64,000 bases of DNA, taken from assembly GCA_037903475.1 (NCBI GenBank), contig JBAJFG010000454.1:434001-498000 (forward strand). Direction: 5' to 3'. Positions 13,101-25,322 of the stretch are shown piece after piece. Each line of letters opens with the position of its first letter. Within the stretch, counting starts at the first letter, position 1. The translations under genes and the position numbers were made by a program. The notes beneath the pieces were generated by a model. It was given only the letters and a program-made list of their open reading frames with translations, was not told where the DNA came from and ran no database searches. This DNA comes from Ancylostoma caninum. Lineage: Eukaryota > Nematoda > Chromadorea > Rhabditida > Ancylostomatidae.

Positions 13101-16100
13101 TTTGTTCGTCGCAGCGACGATTCGATATCGCTGCTGAGTGCAAAAAAGAGCTCTTCAAATAGTGTCAAATATCCCTTTCCAAATTTTCAGTGAACTGCAC
13201 GAATGGGGTTTTTCGCTGAGTACTTGTAATGCGGCGAGCCTGTGCTTTGCAAATTCTTCCAACTCGTTGGTTATTCTAAAGGTATAGAACTGGTTCTCTA
13301 CTTGCAACTCGTCCAGGTTTCTATGGCAGGGTGCAAGGCGATGGCTTAAAATCTCTTCTAACTGCCATTTAGAACTTGGAAGCATACATTTAATTGTAGA
13401 GGGGAACAGGTCGAGTTGTCCAAGCAGTTTTCTGCAAAAACGCGTGGACTTTACTGGGCGGATGCGTCAAAATTGCACAAAATGCGGACGGCAGGTCTGC
13501 TTGTGTGGATCATCGGCGTCGTTTACGATCCCATTGATGTCGAATCGGAACGGTAAGCCGTGACGAGCCATCTAACGGCGCTTGATCTCTGCGGGAGTTA
13601 GCTGAAGAACCAGTTCGAGCCGGTTCAGTTTATGCGTTCACATCGAGGTTGTGCCGGCGGATTTGACGACGGAAAAAGTACAAGAAGCGCGTGAAGTGCA
13701 TGGGAAGGTCGTCGACATGAGCAAGAACTAGGTGTTCTACGTGAGACTCTCGCTTGGGGCCCGGATTTTACAGTTTGCATGAAATAGCTGAGGTGATGCT
13801 AGCTATGAAACTGGACAGGAGAAACTTCAAGAACTTTCGAACCCAAAATGATTACCGTGTCATCTGAATTCATTTTTTATCCTTCAGAACGGCCTGGTAT
13901 TGTTTTTATTTCCATAAAAACTATTTTTAAGAACAAAAAAAAACAAACATTAACTTTAGCCCCTTGTCCAAGGAATGTATATAGCCTTCAGTTTGAAACG
14001 GAGCTCTGCTAAGGACATTGAGGAACCAACCATGAAGTGTTGATCAACATGAGAACAGAAATTTTTGCCACTTTGCTGGGAAAAAACCACTGAAATATTT
14101 CTTTCTCTGCGATAGATGGACTAATGTTGATCAAAAACTTCACAAAAAGGAAAATATCAGGTTAGGTAAGAAACGTTGGGAGTTCGGCAGCTGTGATGAG
14201 ATTCGTGAAGGTTTTAGGGAATGTGCTGGGCCTCCTGCTCACACAAAAGAGAAGAATTTTTCTACCAGAATGTGAAATGTTTTTCTCAGGACCAGCTCCG
14301 CCTGTCTAGGAAGAAGAAGAATCTCCACTGGACTTTCTTATTTCGCTTTCAGTTCACTGACATCTCTTCTCACACCCTTTTTGGGATTATCTTAAGGGGA
14401 TTAAGAAAGTGTTTAGTTGAGGAACCATTTACTTTTTTAAGACCTTTATTTTCTCTTACTTATTTTTTTTTTCAATTTTGTTAATGTTGTTGGTATTTTA
14501 TTTTGTGGTTATTTATATATTTAATGACAAATAATTTCTATTTCAAAAGTAAAAAGATTGAATGTCTTCTTTTAGGTATTTTCAGTTAGTTATTTTAATA
14601 TTTGAAATTCGTATAGAACCTTTTCATTTTTGAGTTTTCAGGGTCACTAATAGGGTATTTGGTTTTAATTTAATATGATTTTTAACTTTTCAGAAATTGC
14701 CTTTTTTATCTAATACATTTTGATCGCATCAAAAAGTCGCATCTTTCCTGTCTGTTTCCCATTCCAGTGAGATATTCATTGTGTCACATCTTCGAGAAAA
14801 ACTATAATTTTCGGGATAAAATGCTTGTTTTGAATAAAAATGTGCAGGATATTCACCTCCTCACCAGTTAATTGAGTAAATGTTCTTTCCAGGTTCTCCA
14901 AAAGCAGGATCTACACGTACATTGGAGAAGTGCTGATAGCTGTCAATCCTTATCGCAACCTGCCAATTTATGAACAGGCTACAGTGGAAAAATACAAGGT
15001 TAGCGGTACATAGGGGGTTGTTGATTTTCATAGTTATAGCCGGCCATTCATCCAACTCATCCAGCTTCGAAGAAATGTGTTATCCGACTCGTATTCGTGA
15101 ATTTTGAGCATTTGCCATAGTCTGGAGAAAAGCCGACCCTCAGCAGGGTGGCGCTGTTTATCCAGCACTGAGACTTCTGGATGTTTCGCTGGATTTCCAC
15201 CTAGTTTTAAGATTTCCAGGGTCGAGAGATCTATGAACGACCGCCTCATGCGTTCGCGATCGCCGACGCTGCATATCGCTCGATGAAGCGATATGGAAAA
15301 GATTGTTGTATTGTCATATCAGGTAAATGATTGCCTTTTTTAGATTATGCGTAGGTTACAATCCTGATCCTGTTGTTTTTCCAGGAGAATCCGGAGCTGG
15401 AAAAACAGAAACCAGCAAAATTATTATGAGATACCTTGCAGCGATTACGAATTTGCAGCAACAGAGGGAAATAGAAAGGTATGTCACCGCTTTTTTCTCC
15501 TCGTTTTCGGTTTTTTCCTCCATTTATCACTGTCATCCGATAATGATTTACAATCTCATAGCAGTCACAACACACTACACCGCTATCAATTTTAATCTCT
15601 TCACTGCATCCCCCATCTGTCGCCTCATTTACATGTGCCCCGTGAGTGTCATGTGCAGTTGGCGTTCGTGGAAAGTGTTTACGTCGGAATGGGGGAGGGA
15701 TGTTAGGATTTTAACGAGAAATAGGGTACCCCAGCAATTTCAGGGTAGAGGAGCTCGAAAGAAATTATATTTCACTGCCAGTTTAATCCCAACAAAAAAA
15801 AGAACCCTCTAAGATCAACTTACCACCTGAATTTTCTCTCCTTCCCGGTTTTCCAGGAACAACAACCATCCTTGGCCTGGTCCAATGTCACCGCCTCGAC
15901 CATATTCTTGAATTTCGCGCCCATTGACAGCACTCAATCATCAAGAACCCCTTAAATGACCAGACATCTGGCCGCTATTTGAACCCGACAGAGCCTGCGT
16001 TCGGCGGTCGCATGACGGAACCCCATCAGATGGGTCATTTAGCGAGAAATCTAGGAAGCGAGGGCGTGCTAAAAGGGTTGATTGAGGGATTTGAGAATGA

Positions 16101-19100
16101 AAAGCGCGGAGAGGGGACTGGGGAATGGAGGGGTGGACATGTAGTACAGATCTCTAACACATATTATTTTCGAATTTTTTTTTGTTTTCTAGGTAGGTTC
16201 CATTGTCTTTGCCCAGTGACATCTAGTTGTACGTCCTTATATTGTAGTTCGAGCTGTTGAGTTGATCTCACTATTATTGTTTTTTTTCCTCTTGTTTTTC
16301 CTCACTTCTGTTACATTAGATGGCCTTTAATTTGGTTCTGAGTGGCACACCTTGTTATGTATATAGGCAAACAGATTAAACTATTACTACATGTATTATT
16401 GAATAAGTGAAGACAAAACCGTCGCTGTCAAGATCACAGTTTGCGGGTTCCACTACGTGTCCTATTTTGGTGGTCCTGCACTTTTTTCTGGGAGTTTTCT
16501 TACTTTCTTGTCCAAATTGTGCTCCTCCGACCATCTTATTGATGCGCTACTCAAGTTGGGCAACATCGCAGAATCGTCCTTCTTTTTCCTTAAGAGGATA
16601 TTTTATGTTGAACTGACCCTTAGAGTATCAAAATCATATGAACTCCAAAGCTTCTGTTTTTCTTACTAGCACTATGGTTATCTGAATATCAGGAGCACTT
16701 TGAATGTAAACAACAAATAAATTGATAAATACATAAAAGAAAAATAAATAAAAAAGTATATTTTTCTACTTCCATACAGTTTTCGATTCATTTTCTCGCC
16801 CATCTACTTTTTCTCTCTCTCTACTATTCATATTCTTCGAAATAGCACACATCTCGAATTGGAGTCGAGTTTGCTTTCTGTTCATCCTCTTTTTTCGCAT
16901 TTGTTTCCTCACATTTCCATTTTTCCTTCGCCCAGGTCCTTTCTCTACCCCGCTCCTTTTTTTACTTTTTCGCTTTTCTTCTTACTTTCTTTAACGTCTG
17001 TCCAACACCCTCTGATCGTGTCACCTGCGTTGCGTTCACTTTCTTTCTAACATTTACCTTCATTGCATTTTTTTCCGTTTTGTTCTCTCTCATTTCTCTT
17101 TTTTCTTGCCTCGATCCTTCCTCTTTCCCTATCTATTTTTCTTACTTTTCTGCTTTTTTCCCTCATTTTTTTTCTCCTGTTTATATGGCTTGTGCCTGTC
17201 TCACTTTTTTCTCAACGTCTACCTAATTTCTGCATTTGCCTGTTCCTATATTTTCCTCTTGTATTACTTGCAGATCCCCCTTGTCTGGATGAATCCAATT
17301 ATGGGCTTTCGTCCATTTCGTCACTTTTATCTTTCCTCATTATTTTCTTCGCAGTTCTTCCTTTTACACCATAACTTTGCTTAATTTGTAGATGTTCACC
17401 ATAATAGTTCCCAACTAAATCGGAGTTCATCAATTACTCAGGGTAATTTAATCTACGCCTACGCCAACCACAGGGGGTGGGGGGGGGGGAGTGCGATCGC
17501 GATATTGTGTTTCCTAATGAGCTGGTTGCCCGATGAATGCGCAAATAGGGAAATGGGTATAAACGGCCAAGGGACAAGGGGTGAATGGATGAATAGCATT
17601 GCCGTAGGAGCTGACATGGCAAAATGAGAGCTAGGATTTACTGGAATCGTTATAAGGAGTAATCATCGACTTTTACCTTTCTCTTCAGGGTGAAGATTAC
17701 CTTTCTCTTCAGGGTGAAGAACATCTTACTGCGGTCGAACTGCATCCTTGAGTCACTCGGCTGTGCTAAAACCAATCGAAATGACAACTCGAGCAGATTT
17801 GGCAAATATATGCACATCAACTTCAATTTCAATGGTGATCCCGTCGGCGGAAATATCACGAACTATCTTCTTGAAAAGGTTAGGGTTAAGTTATACGTAG
17901 TACGGCAAATGTTGTGGCTCCGGGAAATTCTCCTGAATTTTCAGTCCCGTGTCGTGCGGCAACAGAAAGGCGAACGAAATTTCCATGTTTTCTACCATCT
18001 CCTGCGAGGGGTCGACGACAGCAAGCTGGGCCAGTATGGCCTACAGAAGGACCCGAAGAAGTATTTCTACTTGAATCAGGGAGACAGTGATAGGGTGAGA
18101 ATATTCTGGCACACATTAGTTTTATCTAATTTTTTTTCAATAGTTCCTTACAATTGTATTGCTTGCGACAGATTAAAATGTACCTGCTCTCCTTTTCCTT
18201 TGAATAATGGCACTCCTTGAAGGTCTCCTCTATCGATGACGCCCGTGACTTCAAAGAGGTCCAGAACTCCCTGAGGACTACCGGCTTTAACGAATGTGAT
18301 ATCGATGGAGTGAGTCTTTTCTTTAGATTGTCTCAATGCTGACAGGTTTATTTCTCTTGACTATATTTCTCAAGAAATAGTACATTATTATAAAACCGCT
18401 CCATATCACAATCTGATCAGAATAGAACAATTGTAAATATATACAACCAGACTAGTCTACCGAGGAAAAATATTGACTGTGTGAAAGAAGAACAAAAATG
18501 AACACTAAAAAGAGGAAATATGATAGTTCTCCGTTCGGTAATACTCAGGTGGAAAAATTCCAGTGGATTTCGCTTATTTTACGGGCGGAAATCGGGTAAA
18601 TTTCAGTGGATTTCGCTTACTTTTCGGAGATTTACGTGTGATTTTCGGGCGAAATCGGGAAATATTTCAGCGAAAAATAAGCGAAATCTGCTCGAAAGCA
18701 CACGTAATCTAGTGGAATTTTTTCACCTGAGCATGTCTGTCTCGATTTGGGAGCACAAGCCTCGAAACTACACTGAAAACTTCAATGGCTCCGTAATATC
18801 ACGGCGGTGAGGGGGTGGAAAACCTTAGGATTTGAAGGAATTGCGCAAAAAAAAGGTTAGAGAGAAAGGTTTCTGAGTAAGCGTGAGATGAGGTTTTCGC
18901 TGACTTCCTGAGTTCTATAAGCGAAACCAAAAGCTGAATTAAAAGCAAAGAGTGGTGCAAATAAAATGCAAGTCATCAGACCCCACTTAATTTAGCTACT
19001 AGCTTTCAGTGCAAAAAAATTAAACCTAAGGTTTTCATTAAGAATTAATGAAAAGTGAATGAGAGATTTGAAACATCATGATGTTGTCAGATACATATCG

Positions 19101-22100
19101 TTCGATACTCCTCACTCGGGCTTTTTAAATGATTACTTAGCCATTGTTTATTCAAAATGTTGTCATTACGAACCTTCATGGATTCCATGTCCGTTGGTTG
19201 GTTTGGAATTCGGTTCTATGTACATAGAACCAGCAAACGACGGGCAATTACCTCTGCCTTCCTTTGTTTGCTTGTTTTCCGCTCATCTATGTATTGTATA
19301 GCCTTAGATTCGTGTAAAAACTTAAAGGGGCCACATATTCTTCAGTTTCAAATCGTTTTCTAATTTTCTGAGCCTAACTTTATTCGATTTTTAAAAGAAT
19401 TCCGGCTGCAGAGACAGCTTTCAAAATACTAACCGCGAAATTATTTCACTAATCAATTCTTACATTGTTTTTATTCTTATATATTCTTATATTCCTTGTA
19501 GTAATTTTATTTGGAAATAGACAGTTCACCCTGCATATTGTAGATACATACACTAGCAGCTAGGAAAGAGCGATAATCTGCTTACAGTTTGAAAACTCCC
19601 AAATAATACAGCGCACCTAAATGCAGATGCATTTTTTACTCTAAATCAATCCAGTACTCGATGGAATTCGATCAAAATGGGCGTGATCAGAACGAGCTAT
19701 TCCTTGAAATTCAACTATTTGCTGGGATAAGCGTGATCAGAGTATTAAAATTTATCTAGATACCACATCGTTCCGAGCAGTATAGTGCGTTTCACCATGG
19801 ACGATAGTTGGGAAGAGATCAGAGAGAAAAAGAACGCGGCAAAGTGTGCAGCAACTGGAGAGGAATCAGAGAAAAGCTAAGTATCCGCATGGATACTAAA
19901 CTATATATAGTCGTGTTTAGAACACACTATACTCGACAGTTCGAAACTATTGTTGTGCAGGTAACCCAAGAAATAGTCCAGGGTTCCCTGGGTGAAATTC
20001 AGAAATTCGTCTCCCATTTGTTCTTTAGTTCAAACTCCTGTTTCCGTTTCTAGCCCAATTTATAATCACGTTTTTTGCTTGTAAACTCGTGTACCCGCGT
20101 TTTAGCGTGCTTTTTTGTGTCTGTTTTGATGTTTAGCATGGTTAACCTATGTAATGATTTTTATTCAAAAATAATGCTTGTAACCAAAAAAAAATCGGCT
20201 CTATTTCTTATTTTTTTTCCAGCTGTGGTCGATAATCGCCGGCATTCTCCATCTGGGTAACTTGTCATTCGTGGATTCTGAGTCGTCGAGCGGAGATTGT
20301 CACGTCGCCAATCCTGAAGTTCTCAAAAATGCTGCCAGGTGTCTGTCAGTCACACCGGAGCAGCTGCACAACGCTCTCACTTCACAAGTTCGTCCCTAAT
20401 TGGCTGTCTTTCGCTAGTAGCAGAACGGACGAAGCAAACGCCCCCGATGGGTCTGTTGCAGGTGGTTGCTGCTCGTGGAGACGTGGTAGCCAAGACGCAT
20501 GATGTGAACGCTGCTCTCTACACAAGAGACGCCCTAGCCAAGGTGAAGATTTTTGCGATTGGGTCAGATTGGAGCAGATTTTCGCGATTGGATCAGGTTT
20601 TCCTGCCATAATACGGAGGTGTTTAGGCCGTCTACGAACGCCTCTTCTCTTGGGTAGTTGAGAAAATCAACGAGTCAATCACCGTTGAGCAGACATCCCG
20701 TTACAGTAAGGGTACCGTAATCGGCGTGTTGGATATCTATGGATTCGAGATTTTCGGCACGAACAGGTGGGGGATAGTTAGATTGGACTACGGTAACTTT
20801 GCAAGGTGTATGGTAGCTATTTGTGTTTACAGTTTCGAGCAACTCTGTATCAATTACTGTAACGAGAAGCTGCAACAGTTGTTCATTGAGTTGGTGTTGA
20901 AGCAGGAACAAGAGGAATATGAACGGGAGGGGATTAAATGGTCGAAGATTGACTACTTCAACAATAAGGTAAGACTTTAACCCATTGCTGTGGTATGGCT
21001 GGTAACCGTAACCCATTGCCGCGATAAGGCTGGTAAATTCCCAAGTGTTCAGATCATCTGTGACCTGGTGGAAATGCCGAGGACCGGGATCTTGTCGGTG
21101 CTGGATGAGGCCTGCGCAAACATAGGAAACGTCACGGACCAGGTAAATAGCCGACTAATAACCAGTTTATAGCCTTTTCCCCTAAGCAGACATTTTTCCA
21201 GGTGTTCCTGGCTGAACTGGACAAGAATCTGCAATCACACAAGCACTACACCAGTAGAAATCTGCGACAGTCCGATAAAACCGTAAAACATGACGAGTTC
21301 AGGTACGAGTTTCCTTCTGATTTCAAGCTTTTACCCTTACCCAGAATTCTCAGACTCAAAATATTTTATATCTACCCACCGCGAAGTTGTAATGATTGTT
21401 TAGGATTACGCACTATGCTGGTGACGTCACTTACTCGGTCAATGGATTTATGGACAAGAACAGGGATACGCTGTTCCAGGACTTGAAGCGATTGATGTAC
21501 AACAGGTAGCTGGAATTTCTTAGGGTCAAAGTGACCATCGGACATTCACCACCCGCGCGCGTTAGGCCCCGGTAAGGCAGTGCATAGAAAGCCACTGTTC
21601 CTTGTCGTCCTTTTTCAGGATGTACGGATCAGCTTCACCTAAATGACTAGTAGGTTGGCTAATAAGTGCTCGACTAAGTTAAGCACCTCTCGAACCACAT
21701 TTGGCTATTTCCTCCCAAGTTTAAAATGGCAAAACGGTCTGACACAACGTGTGCGGGTGGTAATAGTGTCCGTAGACGGGTAAAAGTGGGAAATATAAGA
21801 GCAATCATGGTATTTCAGTTGGGGTAGTGCTGTAATTTGGGGGACGTAAGGGATCACTACTAGAACAGATTGTTAGAGTACTATAATGAAGGTTTATTTA
21901 GCCAAAGCCCACTTCTCAAATCGATCTTCCCGGATGGCTCTAAGAAGGTGACTGAGGTGAATCGAAGACCGCCCACAGCTGGATATCTATTCAAGGTGAA
22001 GTGTACATAAATTTAATAGCACAGAAAGGAATAATCGGTTATCAATTCTTGCTGGAGAAAATATCCCATTCGATTTTCAAAAACAAATTACATTTTGGGG

Positions 22101-23508
22101 TTTTCGAATATCGGTCATAGGTCTTCCTGGACGATTCTGAAAGGTGAATAGGACAGGAACCCTTGAAAAAATAACTGAAAATGCCACCCAAAGTATGTTA
22201 ATCTTGAGCATTAATAACACCATTTTGTTTAAGGTCAAGAATCTGCTTGAGAAGACTAAAAACTTCTCGATAATTTGTCAGTTCCAGAGTAGAAAAGAGT
22301 ACAAGTAAAACAAATTCTTAAAAAACAAACGTGGAAATAAAATCCGTGGAGGCTTAGGAACAACTACAATTTTTCATGACATAACACCTGTTTTCCAGAA
22401 CTCTATGTCCACGCTCGTAGCTCAGCTGGCCAGCAAAGAACCCCACTACATTCGCTGTATCAAACCCAACGAGGAGAAAAGCAGTACAATCTTCGATTTG
22501 GAAAGAGTGGAGCACCAGGTATGCTCAGTCCTGACATTATGGCCCGACTGAGTTTCGGGAACATTTCTCGCTCGTTCAACAGCTACTCATATCCAGGTCC
22601 GCTACCTTGGTCTCCTGGAGAATGTGCGCGTTCGTCGAGCTGGTTTCGCCCATCGTTGTAGCTATGACCGATTTATAACCAGGTTATACTCTTGAGGGAT
22701 GTAGTGAAAGCGCAATGGTCCTGTGAAGTATAAACACTTCAGATACAAGTTGATCTGCCCTGACACCTGGCCAAATCCACGAGGTGGAACTCCTCGTGAC
22801 GCCTGCTCCAAGATTTTACGATTCGCTGGATTGGAGGAGGACTGCGTTTATGGGAAAACGAAGGTGAGTTTGGCTTTGGGCCAAAAGCAAGTGATTCTCG
22901 GGTATGCTAATGAAGAAATGCAGTGGGAGGTGGGAGATAACTTGTAGCAAGGCCACGCCCACTACAATTTTGGTAGGTTGCTACTTATTTGATCGAATTT
23001 CTACCGACTTAGGGAAATGAATGAATGGATTTGGTGCAATTCACTTGGAAAGGGAAATGAATGAATGGATTTGGTGCAATTCACTTGAAACTTGTGGGAC
23101 TCTTAGCCGTCAGCCGACGAATGTTTTTTTTTCTTCCTTTCTTTTTTCCCAAATTCCACCGTCAAAAAATGTAAATTGTAATTTTCTACACTTCACCCTG
23201 GTTATATATGTATGTCCAGTGTCTCGCCGAAGCTAGTGGCTAGGGATCAGCTAGGAACCGAGGAATGATGCGTCAAAATCCCGAAAAATCGGGCTAAAAT
23301 GCCGGTAGGCGAAGCTTTCAGTCGAAGGGGCGGAGCCTCCACGCGCGTGGACGTGTTGTCCCGACTCTCCCCAATGCGAAATAGTAAATGAACGAAAAAA
23401 GAAGTAATAATAGAGTGCTAATGGTGGATTGGGCAACTCTTTTAGAAGCGATTGTTTGGTTTTAAGCCGTCATGGCTCAATAATAATATAATAATAATAT
23501 AATATTAA

Positions 23509-23557
<49 letters not shown>

Positions 23558-25275
23558 GCAATAATAATGTAATGATTATCCAATTGATAGAGAAGTGGAC
23601 CTTTCTTTCGAAGAGGGTCATAGAATAGCACAATTGCTCCGTATTCCCACAAAGCATGCACATGAAATGAGCGACGAAAGGCGACATTTCTGCGCTGAAA
23701 CTAACTATAACCTTGGAGGTCTTGGCGAGAACATCTGGAATGTTCTGAATGATGACTTTTCGAAATGCAAACCTTTTGTTCATTTCCTACAGGCTGCCAT
23801 TTTTGCATTCTTGATCTTTTTCTCTATAGAAAGACGGCTTTCAATGAAAAATTTATTTTCTAGGTGTTCATCAGAAGCCCTCAAACCGTATTCCGATTGG
23901 AGGAGCTTCGAAGTGCAAAACTGCCTGACGTGGTTCTTTTCTTGCAAAAGGTTGGTTTGTTACTGTCCTTGCGAAATTTTGCCTACCCACGCTAATTCTC
24001 TCCAGCAAAGATCATTCGTTTCTGTTTACTTGTTTACTATTCCTTTACGGATTCCATTTGATCCATAGACGTGTACTACATATATTGAGTTCAGCATACC
24101 CGTGGTTACCTGGCCAGGAAGCAATACAAACAGAAGAAGGCTGTCTACCACATTATGGGGGTCTACAGACGCTACAAGCTTCGCAGTTACATCATCAATG
24201 TTGTTGACTCTTTCCGGTGAGTTTCGCGGGTAGCTTACTAGTCTTATACGCCATGGCAGGCGTGGTGACCCAACAGCGCGCAACGCGTGACCTATGCGGC
24301 GCGCTATATTTGTAGTGGAACAATTGTGCTCTGTCTGATACCATCAAAACATGATTTTGGCACCTTTCTTTTCTTTTTTTCAATTTTTCGCACTCCCAAC
24401 GTTGTCGCGGCACATGCCGGTTTAATATTATCTATTTATCTACCACCGACCCTTTATTGGTCCCTTAAAACTCCTGGAAACCGTCTGATTTGCTGCCCAC
24501 TCAAGTAGTGAACGCCTTGCCTATCCCACTTTTTTTGTTTCCGTTCTGATGAAAGGCACAGCATGTACCTAATTACATGACTGAAGCCTCCAATTAGTGC
24601 TGTTTTTTGAATCGCATCCGTCGCCTCTGCTCGTTCGAAACAATTTTCGCTCAATTCTGAACTCCTACGCTTCTCGCATCGTTTCGGAGAGTGGGTTGTT
24701 CTTCGTGCCTTACCATACCTTCTCCTACGTGAGTAGGAGCTAGCTTTACCAGATTTTCATCGAATTCCTTTACTTCTCCTGTAACATGCCATATTTTTTT
24801 AGAAGAAAAGTGGTAACCAGTCTGGCATACGCCCTTTAGTCGGTTTGTTATCCTAGAAATTTCTTTCCAAAAAAACGATGGTTGGTAGCAGGTCCCATAG
24901 TTACGTGTAACGTATGGTCCCAAATAAGTTAACCAATGGAATCTTCATCGAGTGTGGCGTAAACAGAGACCGTATGCACCATTGCATCATTGAAATTACC
25001 CAGGGTAAACGAGTCAACGCCTCCAAATTTACCCATCGTTGGAAAACACGTCGAAACGTCCCAGTTATGCATCCAAGCCCATTAGAAAAGGACAATGGAG
25101 AAAACTCATGCCCTCCTAGTCATTATATAAGCATAGTCATTATATGACATTAACTGGAGTAAGGATGCCCTTATTTTAAATGTTAACCAGCTATGTTTGA
25201 TTTTTAACCACATACACATAGCTACATCTGCGAGTACTGTTACATTGTGGTTCACCTTTTTCTTGATGCATTAGA

Positions 25276-25322
<47 letters not shown>

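Larger units (their letters stand above)
4239..14892 (+). other. Myosin intron 1, 10.65 kb, repeat-filled
   Basis: Very long first intron between residues 33 and 34 of the myosin. It holds several copies of the palindromic TTACCCAGGGTAAAC repeat (4768-4960, 5236-5325, 6240-6262, 7680-7786, 9858-9912), a run of 27 G (10328-10354), a small inverted-repeat element (10438-10668), TTTA-type simple repeats (about 11058-11091), a truncated non-LTR retrotransposon (12217-12683) and an antisense coding-like fragment (13155-13431). Remaining stretches (for example 6600-7180, 8000-9850) show nothing recognisable. Confidence 0.8.
22864..23863 (+). other. Myosin intron 18
   Basis: Holds a 40-base tandem duplication (23012-23090), an AAT/TAA microsatellite (23480-23556) and an unassigned stretch (23585-23790) with an open frame on each strand but no recognisable protein. 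Confidence 0.6.

Noticed and set aside
17063..17384. Hydrophobic frames of 92-103 aa suggestive of a membrane protein
   Set aside because: Direct product of the pyrimidine-rich tract in a myosin intron.
22235..22306. Exon-like segment [18 protein letters not shown] in myosin intron 15
   Set aside because: Has an acceptor and a possible donor, but including it would shift the frame; the flanking exons join perfectly without it.
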